A stretch of 64,000 bases of DNA from Opitutaceae bacterium EW11 (lineage in GTDB: Bacteria; Verrucomicrobiota; Verrucomicrobiia; Opitutales; Opitutaceae). The translations under genes were made by a program, and so were the position numbers. The notes beneath the pieces are model-generated. The model worked only from the letters and a program-made list of their open reading frames with translations. It was not told the DNA's origin and did not search any database. The DNA is taken from positions 636,486 to 700,485 of the forward strand of contig QAYY01000003.1 of the NCBI GenBank assembly GCA_003054665.1. The letters run 5' to 3'. Shown piece after piece: positions 26,109 to 35,446 of this stretch; position 1 is the stretch's first letter, and every line of letters begins with the position of its first letter.

Positions 26109-28847
26109 ATGGCCGAAACCTCCGCCGTCGTCGGATTGCGCTGCGAATATTTGGTCGATCCTCTCGGAATCGACGAACGGTCGCCTCGCCTGAGCTGGCG
26201 GCTCGAAACCGGGAGACGCGGTGCGCGACAGGCCGCCTGCCGTATCCGCGTGGCGAGCACGGCGGAAAAACTCGCATCGGGAGACGCCGATCGTTGGGAC
26301 AGCGGCCGCGTGGCGGGGAGCGCCACCACGCACGTCGTTTATCAGGGCAGGGCGCTTGAGGCGCGCGAGGCCTGCCACTGGGACGTCGAGGTTTGGGACG
26401 AAACAGGAGCCGCGATTCGATCTAGGCCGGCCTTGTGGACGATGGGACTGCTGGCGCCGGAGGATTGGAGCGCGAGTTGGATCGGCGTGGACCCGGAGGT
26501 GTACCGGCGCGATCCGGATTCGATCGAGCCCACCTTGACCGAGCCGGGCTCGGCCGGAATGTTTCGCCGGGAATTCGACCTGCCGCCCGCGGTGCTGCGC
26601 GCGACGCTCTACGCCACGTCCCGCGGGGTGTTCGAACTGCGTCTCAACGGAGGAAGGATCAGCGCCGACATTTTCGCTCCCGAGTGGACGGACTACTTCA
26701 AGCGTATCCACTATCGCACGTACGACGTCACGCAGTTGCTTTTGCCCGGCCGCAACGCGCTGGGAGTGTTGCTCGGGGATGGGTGGTGGAGCGGTTATGT
26801 CGGCTGGCAGGAGACGCGCGGCCGCTATGGCAGCCTGGAGAACAGCGTCTGCCTGCAGCTCGAAATCGAACTGGCGGACGGGCGTCGGATGACGGTCGCG
26901 ACCGACCCGACCTGGCGTTGCAGCACGGGGCCGATCCTCAGTTCCGACTTCATGATGGGCGAGCGTTACGACGCTCGCCGGGAGCGAACGGGCTGGGATC
27001 GGGCCGCCTTCGACGACGCGACCTGGCTTCCGGCCCGGGCCGTCGAGGCTCCGTCCGCGCCCAGAGTCTTTCAGCCGTCCGAACCGGTGCGGATCACCGA
27101 AACCCTGAAACCCGTGTCTGCGCGGGAGGTTTGTCCCGGCGTCTGGATCTACGATCTCGGGCAGAATATCACCGGCTGGGTGAGGCTGCGGATGTCGAGC
27201 CTTCCCGCCGGAACCCGGCTCGTGCTCCGGCATGGCGAGCGGCTCAATCCCGACGGCACGTTGTACACGGAAAACCTGCGCCGTGCCAAGGCGACGGATA
27301 CGTATGTGGCCCGCGGCGCGATCCTCGAGGTCTTCGAGCCCCATTTTACCTTTCACGGCTTCCAATACGTGGAGCTGACCGGCTTCCCGGGCACGCCGCC
27401 GGAGGGAACGGTCACGGGCTGCGTCGTGCATTCGGCGAACGCCGAAACGGGGCGCTTCGAGTGTTCCCACGCCGGAATCAACCGACTCTGGCTGAACGGA
27501 GCTTGGTCGCAGCGCGACAACTTCCTGTCGGTGCCCACCGACTGTCCCCAACGCGACGAGCGGCTCGGCTGGATGGGCGACGCGCAGGTCTTCTTGCGGA
27601 CGGCGAGCTACAATCGCGACGTGGCCGGGTTTTTCACGAAGTGGATGATCGACGTCGAAGACGCGCAGACGCCGGAGGGAGTTTTCCCCGACGTGGCCCC
27701 GCGGCTTCACCAGGGACTCGGCTTCGTCGGGCTCGACGATCTCTGCGGGGCGGCGGGCTGGGCCGATGCCGGAGTGATCGTGCCATGGACGATCTGGCGC
27801 GTGTATGGCGACCGGCGGATTGTCGAACGTCACTGGCGGGCGATGACGTCCTGGCTCGACTACCTTGAACGCACGAATCCCGACGGCCTCCGCACTCGCG
27901 ACTTGAGGAACAACTACGGCGACTGGCTTTGCATCCCCACGGACACCTCGTTCCGCACCCATTCGCCGATGAAGAACCTCCTGGCCACCGCGTATTGGGC
28001 CGACGACGCGGCCAAGGTGGCCAGGATGGCCCGCGAGCTTGGGCGCGAGGCGGAGGCCGGGCGCTTCACGGCGATGTTCGAGCACGTGCGCTCCGCCTTT
28101 ATCCGCGAGTTTGTCCGCGACGACGGAACGCTGACGGTGGAGACGCAGACCGCCTACCTCCTGGCGCTGGCGTTCGACCTGGTCCCGCACTCGCTGCGCA
28201 CGCGGGTCGCCGAGCATCTGGTGGCGAACATCCGTGAGTTGGGCTGGCATCTGAGCACCGGCTTCATCGGCATCAGCCACCTGAATCCGGTGCTGACATT
28301 GTCCGGCCACGCCGATGTCGCATACCGGCTGCTGCAGCAGGAAACGTATCCGTCCTGGCTCTACCCTGTGTTGCACGGGGCCACGACGATTTGGGAGCGC
28401 TGGAACGGCTGGACCGAAGCCGACGGGTTTTTCGACCCGCAGATGAATTCGTTCAACCACTACTCGCTGGGGTCCGTGGGGGAGTGGCTGTTCCGCCACG
28501 TCGCGGGTATCGAACTCGATCCTGACGTGTGCGGGTTTCAGCGTTTCGTGCTCCGGCCGTTCACCGGCTCCGGCTTGAGCTTCGCCAAGGCGCGTTATCG
28601 GACGATGCATGGCGACATCGAGAGCCATTGGCGACGCGCGGGGCGGGAGCTGACCTGGGACGTTGTCGTGCCACCGAACACCACGGCGCGCGTCTACGTT
28701 CCGGCGCATGCCGGCAGCCTCGTCACCGAGTCGGGCGGTCCGCTGGAGTCCGCCCTCGGCGTGGATTCCGTGGCCGACACCGCCGATTTCCGCGCCTGCG
28801 AGGTGGTCGCCGGCGAATACCATTTCCGAAGCGTCATCGGCGCCTAA
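26109..28847 (+). CDS. GH78 alpha-L-rhamnosidase, no signal peptide (canonical DCPQRDERLGW type)
   Basis: 912 residues starting MAETSAVVGLRCEYLVDPLGIDERSPRLSWRL with no hydrophobic leader, so it is predicted to act in the cytoplasm. Domains follow full-length GH78 of the RhaB type: Fn3-like start, rhamnosidase N domain (RATLYATSRGVFELRLNGGRISADIFAPEWTDY), concanavalin-like domain (VWIYDLGQNITGWVRLRMS), six-hairpin barrel and C-terminal domain. TDCPQRDERLGWMGDAQVF carries Asp ~478 and Glu ~484, and GAAGWADAGVIVPWTIW the aromatic subsite. Together with the permease upstream, this suggests that intact rhamnosides enter the cell and are hydrolysed inside. It is 24 bp after the small membrane gene. 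Confidence 0.92.
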   Translation: MAETSAVVGLRCEYLVDPLGIDERSPRLSWRLETGRRGARQAACRIRVASTAEKLASGDADRWDSGRVAGSATTHVVYQGRALEAREACHWDVEVWDETGAAIRSRPALWTMGLLAPEDWSASWIGVDPEVYRRDPDSIEPTLTEPGSAGMFRREFDLPPAVLRATLYATSRGVFELRLNGGRISADIFAPEWTDYFKRIHYRTYDVTQLLLPGRNALGVLLGDGWWSGYVGWQETRGRYGSLENSVCLQLEIELADGRRMTVATDPTWRCSTGPILSSDFMMGERYDARRERTGWDRAAFDDATWLPARAVEAPSAPRVFQPSEPVRITETLKPVSAREVCPGVWIYDLGQNITGWVRLRMSSLPAGTRLVLRHGERLNPDGTLYTENLRRAKATDTYVARGAILEVFEPHFTFHGFQYVELTGFPGTPPEGTVTGCVVHSANAETGRFECSHAGINRLWLNGAWSQRDNFLSVPTDCPQRDERLGWMGDAQVFLRTASYNRDVAGFFTKWMIDVEDAQTPEGVFPDVAPRLHQGLGFVGLDDLCGAAGWADAGVIVPWTIWRVYGDRRIVERHWRAMTSWLDYLERTNPDGLRTRDLRNNYGDWLCIPTDTSFRTHSPMKNLLATAYWADDAAKVARMARELGREAEAGRFTAMFEHVRSAFIREFVRDDGTLTVETQTAYLLALAFDLVPHSLRTRVAEHLVANIRELGWHLSTGFIGISHLNPVLTLSGHADVAYRLLQQETYPSWLYPVLHGATTIWERWNGWTEADGFFDPQMNSFNHYSLGSVGEWLFRHVAGIELDPDVCGFQRFVLRPFTGSGLSFAKARYRTMHGDIESHWRRAGRELTWDVVVPPNTTARVYVPAHAGSLVTESGGPLESALGVDSVADTADFRACEVVAGEYHFRSVIGA

Positions 28848-28877
28848 GTCGGGAGGGTTTCGTTCGGCGGCGAATGG

Positions 28878-28909
28878 CCGGTTCGCCGCAGCTTGACGCC
28901 GCGAACCGG
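28878..28909. repeat. Perfect 9-bp inverted repeat downstream of GH78
   Basis: CCGGTTCGC (28878-28886) and GCGAACCGG (28901-28909) form a hairpin with a 14-nt loop, 30 bp after the GH78 stop. There is no T tract, so it is more likely a transcript-stabilising or attenuating structure than a classical terminator. Confidence 0.45.
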
Positions 28910-28965
28910 GTGGCTGGCGGCAACACGTCGGGCCAGGCGGCGCGCTCGCTTGGTTGGAAGTCGTC

Positions 28966-29118
28966 GTGCTCGCTCGGGTGTCGATGGCTGCGTGGTGGAA
29001 GCTCGCCACGGTGGTGCTCGCCGCGGCAGTCTTCAGCCCGTGGATGAGTATCTCCGGATTGATCCTCGCGAACTACCGGCGCCGAGAGCCGGCGGAACCG
29101 TCGACCTCACATGATTGA
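28966..29118 (+). CDS. Possible small single-helix membrane protein upstream of glcD
   Basis: A short frame from GTG 28966 (alternatives GTG 28978 and ATG 28984) encodes about 50 residues: a hydrophobic stretch WWKLATVVLAAAVFSPWMSISGLIL and a charged tail (NYRRREPAEPS). It overlaps the glcD start by 8 bp. The layout mirrors the 60-residue membrane protein after the permease. No ribosome-binding site is obvious and codon use is not decisive, so it may be spurious. Confidence 0.35.
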   Translation: MLARVSMAAWWKLATVVLAAAVFSPWMSISGLILANYRRREPAEPSTSHD

Positions 29119-30490
29119 GAACCTCAAGCGCCTGGTGGGAGAGCCGAATGTGCTCACCGAAAAGGAGGACGTTCTGCCGTACGCCTTCGACGGAACTGCA
29201 GCGGTAAAGCAGATGCCGCGGGTGGTCGTTTTTCCCGGCAGCTCCGCCGAAGTGGCCGCGGTCGTGGCTTTTGCTCGGGAACGCCGGATTCCGGTCGTGA
29301 CGCGGGGAAACGGCACCGGATTGTCCGGTGGAAGCGTTCCGCTGCCCGAGGCCATCGTTCTTTGCGTGAACCGGCTCAACCGTATCCTGGAACTGGACAC
29401 GCGAAATCTCACGCTGCTGGCGGAGGCAGGGGTGGTGACGCAGACGATCTTCGATCGGGCCGACGCGGCCGGGCTGTTTTATCCGCCGGATCCGGGATCG
29501 ATGAAGATCAGCACGATCGGCGGGAACGTGGCGGAGAACTCCGGCGGGTTGCGCGGCCTGAAGTACGGCGTTACCCGCGACTATGTGATGGGCCTGCAGG
29601 TGGTGCTGGCGGACGGCTCGATCTGTTGGCTCGGCAGCAAGTGCGTAAAGGATGTCGCCGGATACAATCTGCGCGACCTCTTCATCGGCAGCGAGGGCAC
29701 GCTCGGCGTCATCACGCAGGTCCTGCTCAAGCTGCTGCCGAAACCGGCGGCCCGCCAGACCCTCCTGGCGACGTTCGCGCGCATGGACGCCGCTGCCGAG
29801 ACGGTTTCGGCGATCATCGAAGCCCGAATCATTCCCTGCACGCTGGAGTTTCTCGACCGCAAAACCCTGCTTTGCGTCGAGCAGTTCGCCCGCGTCGGTC
29901 TGCCGACCGACGCGGAGGCGGTGCTCCTGATCGAGACCGACGGGCACCCCGCCGCCGTGGCCGACGAGGCCCAACGCATCGAACAACTCGCCCGCGAGCA
30001 CGGCGCCACGACCGTGAAGCGCGCCGCGAATTCGGAAGAGGCCGTGCGGCTTGCGACCGCGAGGCGAAGCGCGTTTTCCGCCCTGGCGCGGCTCAAACCG
30101 ACGACGATTCTCGAGGACGCCACGGTGCCCCGGAGCGAATTGGCGAAGATGATTCGGTTCATCGCCGACGTTGCGGCGCGGCATCGCCTCGAGATCGCGA
30201 CCTTCGGGCATTTCGGAGACGGCAACCTTCATCCGACGATCCTCACCGACGAGCGCGACGCTGACGAAATGCACCGCGTGGAGACGGCGCTGAAGGAGAT
30301 CTTCGACTTCGCGTTGTCGTTGGGCGGAACCATTACTGGCGAGCACGGCGTCGGCCTCGCCAAGCGGAGTTTCCTGCGTCAGCAGCTGGGCGACGACAGC
30401 TACGCCCTGTTGAAGACGATCAAGCGGTCCCTCGATCCCGACGGTCTGTTGAACCCCGGAAAAGTGATCGAGCCCGAGAGTACGCCATGA
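29111..30490 (+). CDS. glcD: FAD-linked oxidase, glycolate/D-lactate dehydrogenase GlcD-like subunit
   Basis: 459 residues. PCMH-type FAD-binding domain: VVVFPGSSAEVAAVVAFARERRIPVVTRGNGTGLSGGSVP and DPGSMKISTIGGNVAENSGGLRGLKYGVTRDYV bind the FAD. The C-terminal oxidase domain ends with FGHFGDGNLHP and GGTITGEHGVGLAKR, characteristic of GlcD/D-lactate dehydrogenases. It oxidises a 2-hydroxy acid (glycolate or lactate) and passes electrons to the iron-sulfur partner encoded next. Rhamnose and fucose breakdown commonly yields lactaldehyde/lactate, and some apiose routes yield glycolate, so the gene fits the locus. ATGA overlap with glcF. Confidence 0.88.
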   Translation: MIENLKRLVGEPNVLTEKEDVLPYAFDGTAAVKQMPRVVVFPGSSAEVAAVVAFARERRIPVVTRGNGTGLSGGSVPLPEAIVLCVNRLNRILELDTRNLTLLAEAGVVTQTIFDRADAAGLFYPPDPGSMKISTIGGNVAENSGGLRGLKYGVTRDYVMGLQVVLADGSICWLGSKCVKDVAGYNLRDLFIGSEGTLGVITQVLLKLLPKPAARQTLLATFARMDAAAETVSAIIEARIIPCTLEFLDRKTLLCVEQFARVGLPTDAEAVLLIETDGHPAAVADEAQRIEQLAREHGATTVKRAANSEEAVRLATARRSAFSALARLKPTTILEDATVPRSELAKMIRFIADVAARHRLEIATFGHFGDGNLHPTILTDERDADEMHRVETALKEIFDFALSLGGTITGEHGVGLAKRSFLRQQLGDDSYALLKTIKRSLDPDGLLNPGKVIEPESTP

Positions 30491-31851
30491 GCGGAGGCGA
30501 AAGCACCGCACACGCGCCCGGACCGAAGCCGGAGGAAATACGGACCGGACTGGCCGCGCTCGACTACTCGATCCTGCAGCAGTGCATGCATTGCGGCCTT
30601 TGCCTGCCGACCTGTCCGACTTTCAACGAGACCGGGCGGGAGAGGAATTCTCCCCGCGGGCGGATCGCGCTCATGCGGGCGGTGGCGGATGGCGAATTGG
30701 AGATGACGCGCGCCTTCGCCGAGGAGATGAGCTATTGCCTCGGCTGTCTTGCCTGCACCAGCGCCTGTCCGGCCGGAGTGGACTACGCGACGCTGCTCGA
30801 GACGGCGCGGGCGGAGGCAGAGGAGAAGCGGCTGCTTGCCGCGCCGGGACGGCAGATCGTGCGTTGGCTGACGTTGCGCTGGCTGTTCACCCGCCCGCGA
30901 GCGCTCCATGCGGTCGGCCGCACGCTTTGGGCGTATCAGGCCAGCGGACTGCAGCGCCTGTTTCGGCGAACCGGACTGGTGCGGCTCTTGCCGAAACGTA
31001 TCCGGGAGCTGGAGCCATCGACGCCTGCGATGAGCCGGCACTTTTCGAGTTCGCTGATCGCCCCGGTGGAGAAACCGAGGTCCGGCACGGCGCGGTTTCG
31101 CGTGCTCGTGCTGACCGGCTGCGTTCAGGATCTGATGGCGTCGGAGATCAATCGGGCGACGGTCGACGTGCTTTTGGAGAACGGCTGCGAAGTACACACG
31201 CCCGCACTGCAGCCCTGCTGCGGATCCCTGCACGTTCACAACGGCGATCACGCCACGGCGAAGACGTTGGCGCGCCGGCATCTCGACGCGACGCCTCCGG
31301 CGGAATTCGACGCCATCATTTCGAACGCGGGCGGATGCGGCTCTCACCTTCGCCGGTTCGACCGGCTCCTTGCCGATGACCCGGCGTACGCTCCGAGGGC
31401 GGCGGAATGGTCGAAAAAACTCCGCGACGTCCACGAATGGCTCGTCGAAATCGGCTTCCGCGTGCCGGTTCCCGCCGGCGACCGGCCGCGTCGGACCGTG
31501 ACGTATCACGAATCCTGTCACCTCTGCCACGGCCAGAAGATCAGCCGGCAGCCTCGGGAGATCCTGCGCGCGATACCGGGAGTGGAGTTGATCGAGGCCG
31601 CCGAAGCAACGTGGTGTTGTGGCTCCGCCGGGATCTACACGATCACGCAGCCGAGGACCGCGTCCTGGTTGCAGAAGCGGAAGATCGGGCACCTGCGTGA
31701 AACCGGCGCCGAAATCGTGGCGACGGCGAATCCCGGCTGTCATCTCCAGATCGAAAACGGTTTCCGGCTCCACGCCGAAGGCCGTCAGCCGAAAGTCGTG
31801 CACCCCGTGGTGCTCCTGGCGGAGGCGTATCGCCGCGAACGCGGAGGGTGA
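30487..31851 (+). CDS. glcF: Iron-sulfur subunit GlcF-like of glycolate/lactate oxidase
   Basis: 454 residues. Two 4Fe-4S ferredoxin motifs, QCMHCGLCLPTCP (~32-44) and YCLGCLACTSACP (~80-92), are followed by two CCG domains: LQPCCGSLHVHNGDHATA with NAGGCGSHL, and ESCHLCHGQKISRQPRE with TWCCGSAGIY and TANPGCHLQI. It accepts electrons from the GlcD subunit and delivers them to quinone at the membrane. In E. coli a third subunit GlcE exists; none is seen here, so the enzyme would be a two-component type. Confidence 0.88.
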   Translation: MSGGESTAHAPGPKPEEIRTGLAALDYSILQQCMHCGLCLPTCPTFNETGRERNSPRGRIALMRAVADGELEMTRAFAEEMSYCLGCLACTSACPAGVDYATLLETARAEAEEKRLLAAPGRQIVRWLTLRWLFTRPRALHAVGRTLWAYQASGLQRLFRRTGLVRLLPKRIRELEPSTPAMSRHFSSSLIAPVEKPRSGTARFRVLVLTGCVQDLMASEINRATVDVLLENGCEVHTPALQPCCGSLHVHNGDHATAKTLARRHLDATPPAEFDAIISNAGGCGSHLRRFDRLLADDPAYAPRAAEWSKKLRDVHEWLVEIGFRVPVPAGDRPRRTVTYHESCHLCHGQKISRQPREILRAIPGVELIEAAEATWCCGSAGIYTITQPRTASWLQKRKIGHLRETGAEIVATANPGCHLQIENGFRLHAEGRQPKVVHPVVLLAEAYRRERGG

Positions 31852-31937
31852 GCCGAGGCAGGCGTTTTCGTGCGTTTGTCGTGATCCGCAGATAGCCCGT
31901 CGCGTGCCTCCCGCAGCTGAACTGGGTTCACCGTCTA

Positions 31938-31979
31938 GCGCGCCGAGCGTTTGGTCTCGGACTGGCGCTCGGAGCGCGC
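31938..31979. terminator. Strong GC hairpin downstream of glcF
   Basis: GCGCGCCGAGCG (31938-31949) pairs with CGCTCG (31966-31971) plus GCGCGC (31974-31979), leaving a 2-nt bulge. It lies between the convergent glcF and minus-strand GH78 genes and has no T tract. The rest of the 295-bp convergent gap (31852-32146) holds only the next hairpin. Confidence 0.4.
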
Positions 31980-32095
31980 CGTCATGGCGGCGCGTCAAAG
32001 GCGGTGCCAGGTCGCCGCACACCACAGCGGAGATGACTCCGAGACGCGGCGAGTTTCCACCTTCATGGGAATCCGATGCCCTAGAGCACCCAGAG

Positions 32096-32129
32096 CCGAG
32101 CCCTCCAGAGTGAAGCGTGAAGGGCTCGG
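32096..32129. terminator. Bidirectional hairpin between convergent glcF and GH78
   Basis: CCGAGCCCT (32096-32104) and AGGGCTCGG (32121-32129) are perfect inverted repeats with a 16-nt loop, positioned 18 bp beyond the minus-strand GH78 stop and about 245 bp beyond glcF. It is a candidate terminator for the minus-strand operon; no long T run on either side. Confidence 0.45.
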
Positions 32130-32146
32130 TAATTGTCCGGCAGGAG

Positions 32147-35100
32147 CTACTTTGAGGGGGGCTCTTCGAACTCGTACGTTCCCGCGCCGATCTCGAATGT
32201 GCGTCGGCCGCACGTGGGCTCGATTTCGCGAACGTCGTTTCGATTCGCCATGCTCCGGCCGCTTTCACGGATTTCTCCCGAACCGAGGCTGGGCCACTGC
32301 ACGCTGGCGGTGGCGTTGGGCGGGATTTTCACGGTGAGGCGGAGGCCGGTGCTGGTTTTCTGCCATCGCACGGAGATCGGCCCCCGCACAGATTCGTAGC
32401 TTGCTTCTGCCCAGGTCACGTCGCCGACGGGATTCGGACGCACGATGACGCGGCCGAATCCGGGCTCCTCGGGATCGGGCGCGAGGCCGGCGAGGTCGCC
32501 GTACAACCACTCCATGATCTGCCCGAGCATGAAATGGTTCTGCGAGGCCTGACGGTTGGCGTCCCACGCTTCTGTGAGGCTGGTTGCGCCGTGAGCGAGT
32601 TGGTAGCCGTATCCAGGCCGCTCCGACTGGCTGTTCATCGCGAAGACGACGTCGGAGCGCCCGTTCTCGGCGAGAGCCTTCAGAAGGTAACTGTAGCCGA
32701 TGTCGCCAGCGGTGACGCTGTTTCCGCGGCTTTCGATATCCCGCACCAGTGAGGCGAGCACGGCGTCGCGGCTTGCCGGAGGCACCAGGCCGAGCACGAG
32801 CGGGAAGGCGTTCGCCGTCTGCGATCCGGTCGCGTAGCCGGCATTTCGAGCCTTGAAGAACTCTGCGTTGAACGCTTCTGCAATCCGGCCGGCTGCCGTG
32901 GCGTAACGCTGGGCATCCCGGTCTTCGCCGAGGTGCTGCGCGGTCTGCTCCAGGCGGAGCGCGTCCTCGTAGAAGATCGCGGTGGCTGGCAGGGAGACGG
33001 GTGTCAGTTGGGAGAAACCGGGACGTTTCGGACCGAGATCGTACCAGTCGCCCAGTCCGTGGGTGAGAAGATGCCGGTTCGCTCGCGATTCCAGATACGC
33101 GAAGTAGCGCTGCATCGAGGCGTAGTGCCTCCTGAGCGGCGTGTCGTCACCGGTCCACACGTACTGCTGCCAGGCGGCCAGGATCAGTGCGCTGCCCCAT
33201 TCCGGAGAATCGCGAAAGTCACCATCGAACCGGATGTACTCGGGCGCGATCGAGGGAACGAGTCCGTTGGGTCGTTGGGAGTCAGCCATGTCTCCCAAGG
33301 TTTTCGCGTAAAGCCGGGTGAGGTCGTATTCGTAGCGCAGCGACGGACCGTTGAGATGGTACTGCTCCAGCCAGCCAAGCCGCTCGCGGTGCGGACAATC
33401 GGTCAGGACGTGCGAGAGGTTGCTGCGCTGCGCCCATCGAACGAGGAGCCGGATCCGATTGAAAAGCTCGTTGGAGCAGGAGAAGCGGCCGACGGCGGGT
33501 GAATCGCCGTGGACGACAATACCTTCGAGCCCGACGACGACCGGAAGCTCCGAGGACCCGGCGGCGGGGAACGCCTGCACCTGAAGATAACGCGCCCCGT
33601 GGTGGAAGAAGCGCGGCATCCAGCATTCGATCTCGCCGCCTCCTGCCAGCCGGTAGTTCCAAGTGGACTCGGCTTTGCCGGCGTGCGTCGACGTGGTGTC
33701 GAGGGAGCCGTCGGCGTTTACCAACTCGGATGGCGTGATCTTCACCGATGAACCGGCAGGACCGCGGACGCGAAGGCGGGGCATCAGGGCGGCATTCTGC
33801 CCGAGGTCGTAGACGGCGACGCCCGCACGCAGTGGGCGAACCGCGCGGGGCGTCAGCGTTTCGTGTGCGCGGATCGGAGGCGCGGCTTCGGAAGCGCCTT
33901 TCAGTTCGCCCCCGGGGCCGGGGATGCAGACGACGGGCGTCCAACGGGAATCGTCGAAGCCGGCGAGAGACCAACCCTTCGGTCCTTTTGCCGCGTCGTA
34001 GTCTTCGCCGCCATACACGTGGGAGAACGTGATCGGTCCCGGTGCAGCCTTCCACTGTTCGTCCGTCGCGACCCAATCCACGCGGCCGTCCGTGTATTCC
34101 AGGCGAAGCTGGGCGATGGCGGTGAGCGGGCGCGGCGGTCCTGAAAACTTCGTGTAGCGGCCGGGCCAGTTCGGCACGTTATACATTCCATTGGCCAACG
34201 TCAGGGCGATCGCGTTCGCGCCAGGTTTCAGCTGCGCCGTGAGATCGCGGGTGTCGTAGAGGCACGTGCGCTCGTAGTCGGTCCAGCCGGGCGTGAGCAG
34301 ATCCTCGGCTCCAACGGCCGAACCGTTCGCCTCGAGCGTGTAGTGGCCGAGCCCGCAGACAAAGAGCGTGGCGCGTTTCAGCCCTTCGCCGACGCGAAAC
34401 TCCCGGCGGAGGAGCAGCGTCGAGCAGGCTCGCGGATTCGAACCGGGGACACCCAGGCCGTCGACCACCGCGGCTGAGGACCAGGGGCCTCCCTCGAGGC
34501 TGGCGCTGCTGGTCACGCGAGCCCCGCGGGCGACGTTGGTTCCCGCGGCGACGACTTCAATCTGACGGAGCGCGAGGCGGCCGAATTGCTCGGCGCCGCC
34601 ATCTTCCGACATCGTCCGAAGCCGGGTCGCGGTGATCCGCACGTAACGCGCCGTAACACCGCTGGCGGGCGCGGTGAGTTTGGTGGCCCATTCGTTTGCT
34701 GGATTCTGCGTGTGGTCGAGAATCGTCGTGGCACCGCGAAAGTCCGGATCGTCAGCCACCTCGATTCTGAACCAGCGCGGAAAACCGAGGCGCTCGGCGA
34801 CGCCGTAGACGAGCGCATGCAGCACGACTTTGTCGACGGCGTAGGAGGCGCCGAGATCGAGCGCGATCCACTGTGGCGAGTCGGCCTTCGAGACGGGCGG
34901 CGTGCTGAAGCCGAGTTTTGTCCGGGTTTTCTCCAGAAGCGTCGGATCGCTGATCCAGCGGGCTCGCCAGTCTTCCGGTCGCACGATGCCCATCGTCCAG
35001 TTCGAGGGCTCGCTCCAGCCGGAGGCGGTGCCGTTCTCGTTCCAGACGCGTATGCGCCAGAAAACCTGCTCACCGGTGCCGAGGGTTTTGCCAGCGTAGG

Positions 35101-35446
35101 GGATCTGGAACTGCGCCCGGCTCTGGACGCGACCGCTGTCCCAGCGGTCCGGCTTGTCCGAGCGCAGGAGATCGGGCGATGAGGCGACTTGGACCTGCCA
35201 AGCGGTTTGGTGGGCGCCGCGGTCGAGGCTTTCGAGGCTCCAGGCCAAGTGGGGCGGAGCGGAGTCGATTCCGAGCGGCGCGTTCGCCCAGTCGCAGCGA
35301 AGATTCGTCACACGCAGCTCTCCGCGGGCACCCGTGGCGAGTCCTAGCGCGAGGGCGGCGGTCAGGCAGCGTGCAACGGCGCGAGGACCCTTCACGAAGG
35401 AACGAAGGAAGCTTCCGGGAGCGGCCAGTGGGCCCGCTGTGTTCAC
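32147..35446 (-). CDS. GH78 alpha-L-rhamnosidase with inserted discoidin (F5/8C, CBM32-like) domain, secreted
   Basis: About 1099 residues from a GTG that overlaps the upstream GH95 stop (GTGA); a second GTG at 35395 would place the signal peptide (RCLTAALALGLATGARGEL) at the very N-terminus. GH78 segments: LRCDWANAPLGIDSAPPHLAWSL, YGGEDYDAAKGPKGW, TDCPHRERLGWLEQYHLNGPS (catalytic Asp and Glu) and EWGSALILAAWQQYVWTGDD. Between WRARWISDP and CSTLLLRREFRVGEGLKRA an extra stretch of roughly 150 residues reads as a jelly-roll: WIALDLGASYAVDKVVLHAL, PRWFRIEVADDPDFRGATTIL and TARYVRITATRL are classical F5/8C motifs. This would add carbohydrate binding beside the active-site domains. The longer in-frame extension to 36517 overlaps GH95 and is not real. 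Confidence 0.9.
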   Translation of the reverse strand: MNTAGPLAAPGSFLRSFVKGPRAVARCLTAALALGLATGARGELRVTNLRCDWANAPLGIDSAPPHLAWSLESLDRGAHQTAWQVQVASSPDLLRSDKPDRWDSGRVQSRAQFQIPYAGKTLGTGEQVFWRIRVWNENGTASGWSEPSNWTMGIVRPEDWRARWISDPTLLEKTRTKLGFSTPPVSKADSPQWIALDLGASYAVDKVVLHALVYGVAERLGFPRWFRIEVADDPDFRGATTILDHTQNPANEWATKLTAPASGVTARYVRITATRLRTMSEDGGAEQFGRLALRQIEVVAAGTNVARGARVTSSASLEGGPWSSAAVVDGLGVPGSNPRACSTLLLRREFRVGEGLKRATLFVCGLGHYTLEANGSAVGAEDLLTPGWTDYERTCLYDTRDLTAQLKPGANAIALTLANGMYNVPNWPGRYTKFSGPPRPLTAIAQLRLEYTDGRVDWVATDEQWKAAPGPITFSHVYGGEDYDAAKGPKGWSLAGFDDSRWTPVVCIPGPGGELKGASEAAPPIRAHETLTPRAVRPLRAGVAVYDLGQNAALMPRLRVRGPAGSSVKITPSELVNADGSLDTTSTHAGKAESTWNYRLAGGGEIECWMPRFFHHGARYLQVQAFPAAGSSELPVVVGLEGIVVHGDSPAVGRFSCSNELFNRIRLLVRWAQRSNLSHVLTDCPHRERLGWLEQYHLNGPSLRYEYDLTRLYAKTLGDMADSQRPNGLVPSIAPEYIRFDGDFRDSPEWGSALILAAWQQYVWTGDDTPLRRHYASMQRYFAYLESRANRHLLTHGLGDWYDLGPKRPGFSQLTPVSLPATAIFYEDALRLEQTAQHLGEDRDAQRYATAAGRIAEAFNAEFFKARNAGYATGSQTANAFPLVLGLVPPASRDAVLASLVRDIESRGNSVTAGDIGYSYLLKALAENGRSDVVFAMNSQSERPGYGYQLAHGATSLTEAWDANRQASQNHFMLGQIMEWLYGDLAGLAPDPEEPGFGRVIVRPNPVGDVTWAEASYESVRGPISVRWQKTSTGLRLTVKIPPNATASVQWPSLGSGEIRESGRSMANRNDVREIEPTCGRRTFEIGAGTYEFEEPPSK

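Noticed and set aside
25959..29009. Minus-strand open frame of 1016 codons
   Set aside because: Antisense to GH78; no domain, shadow composition. GC-rich third positions keep the opposite frame open.
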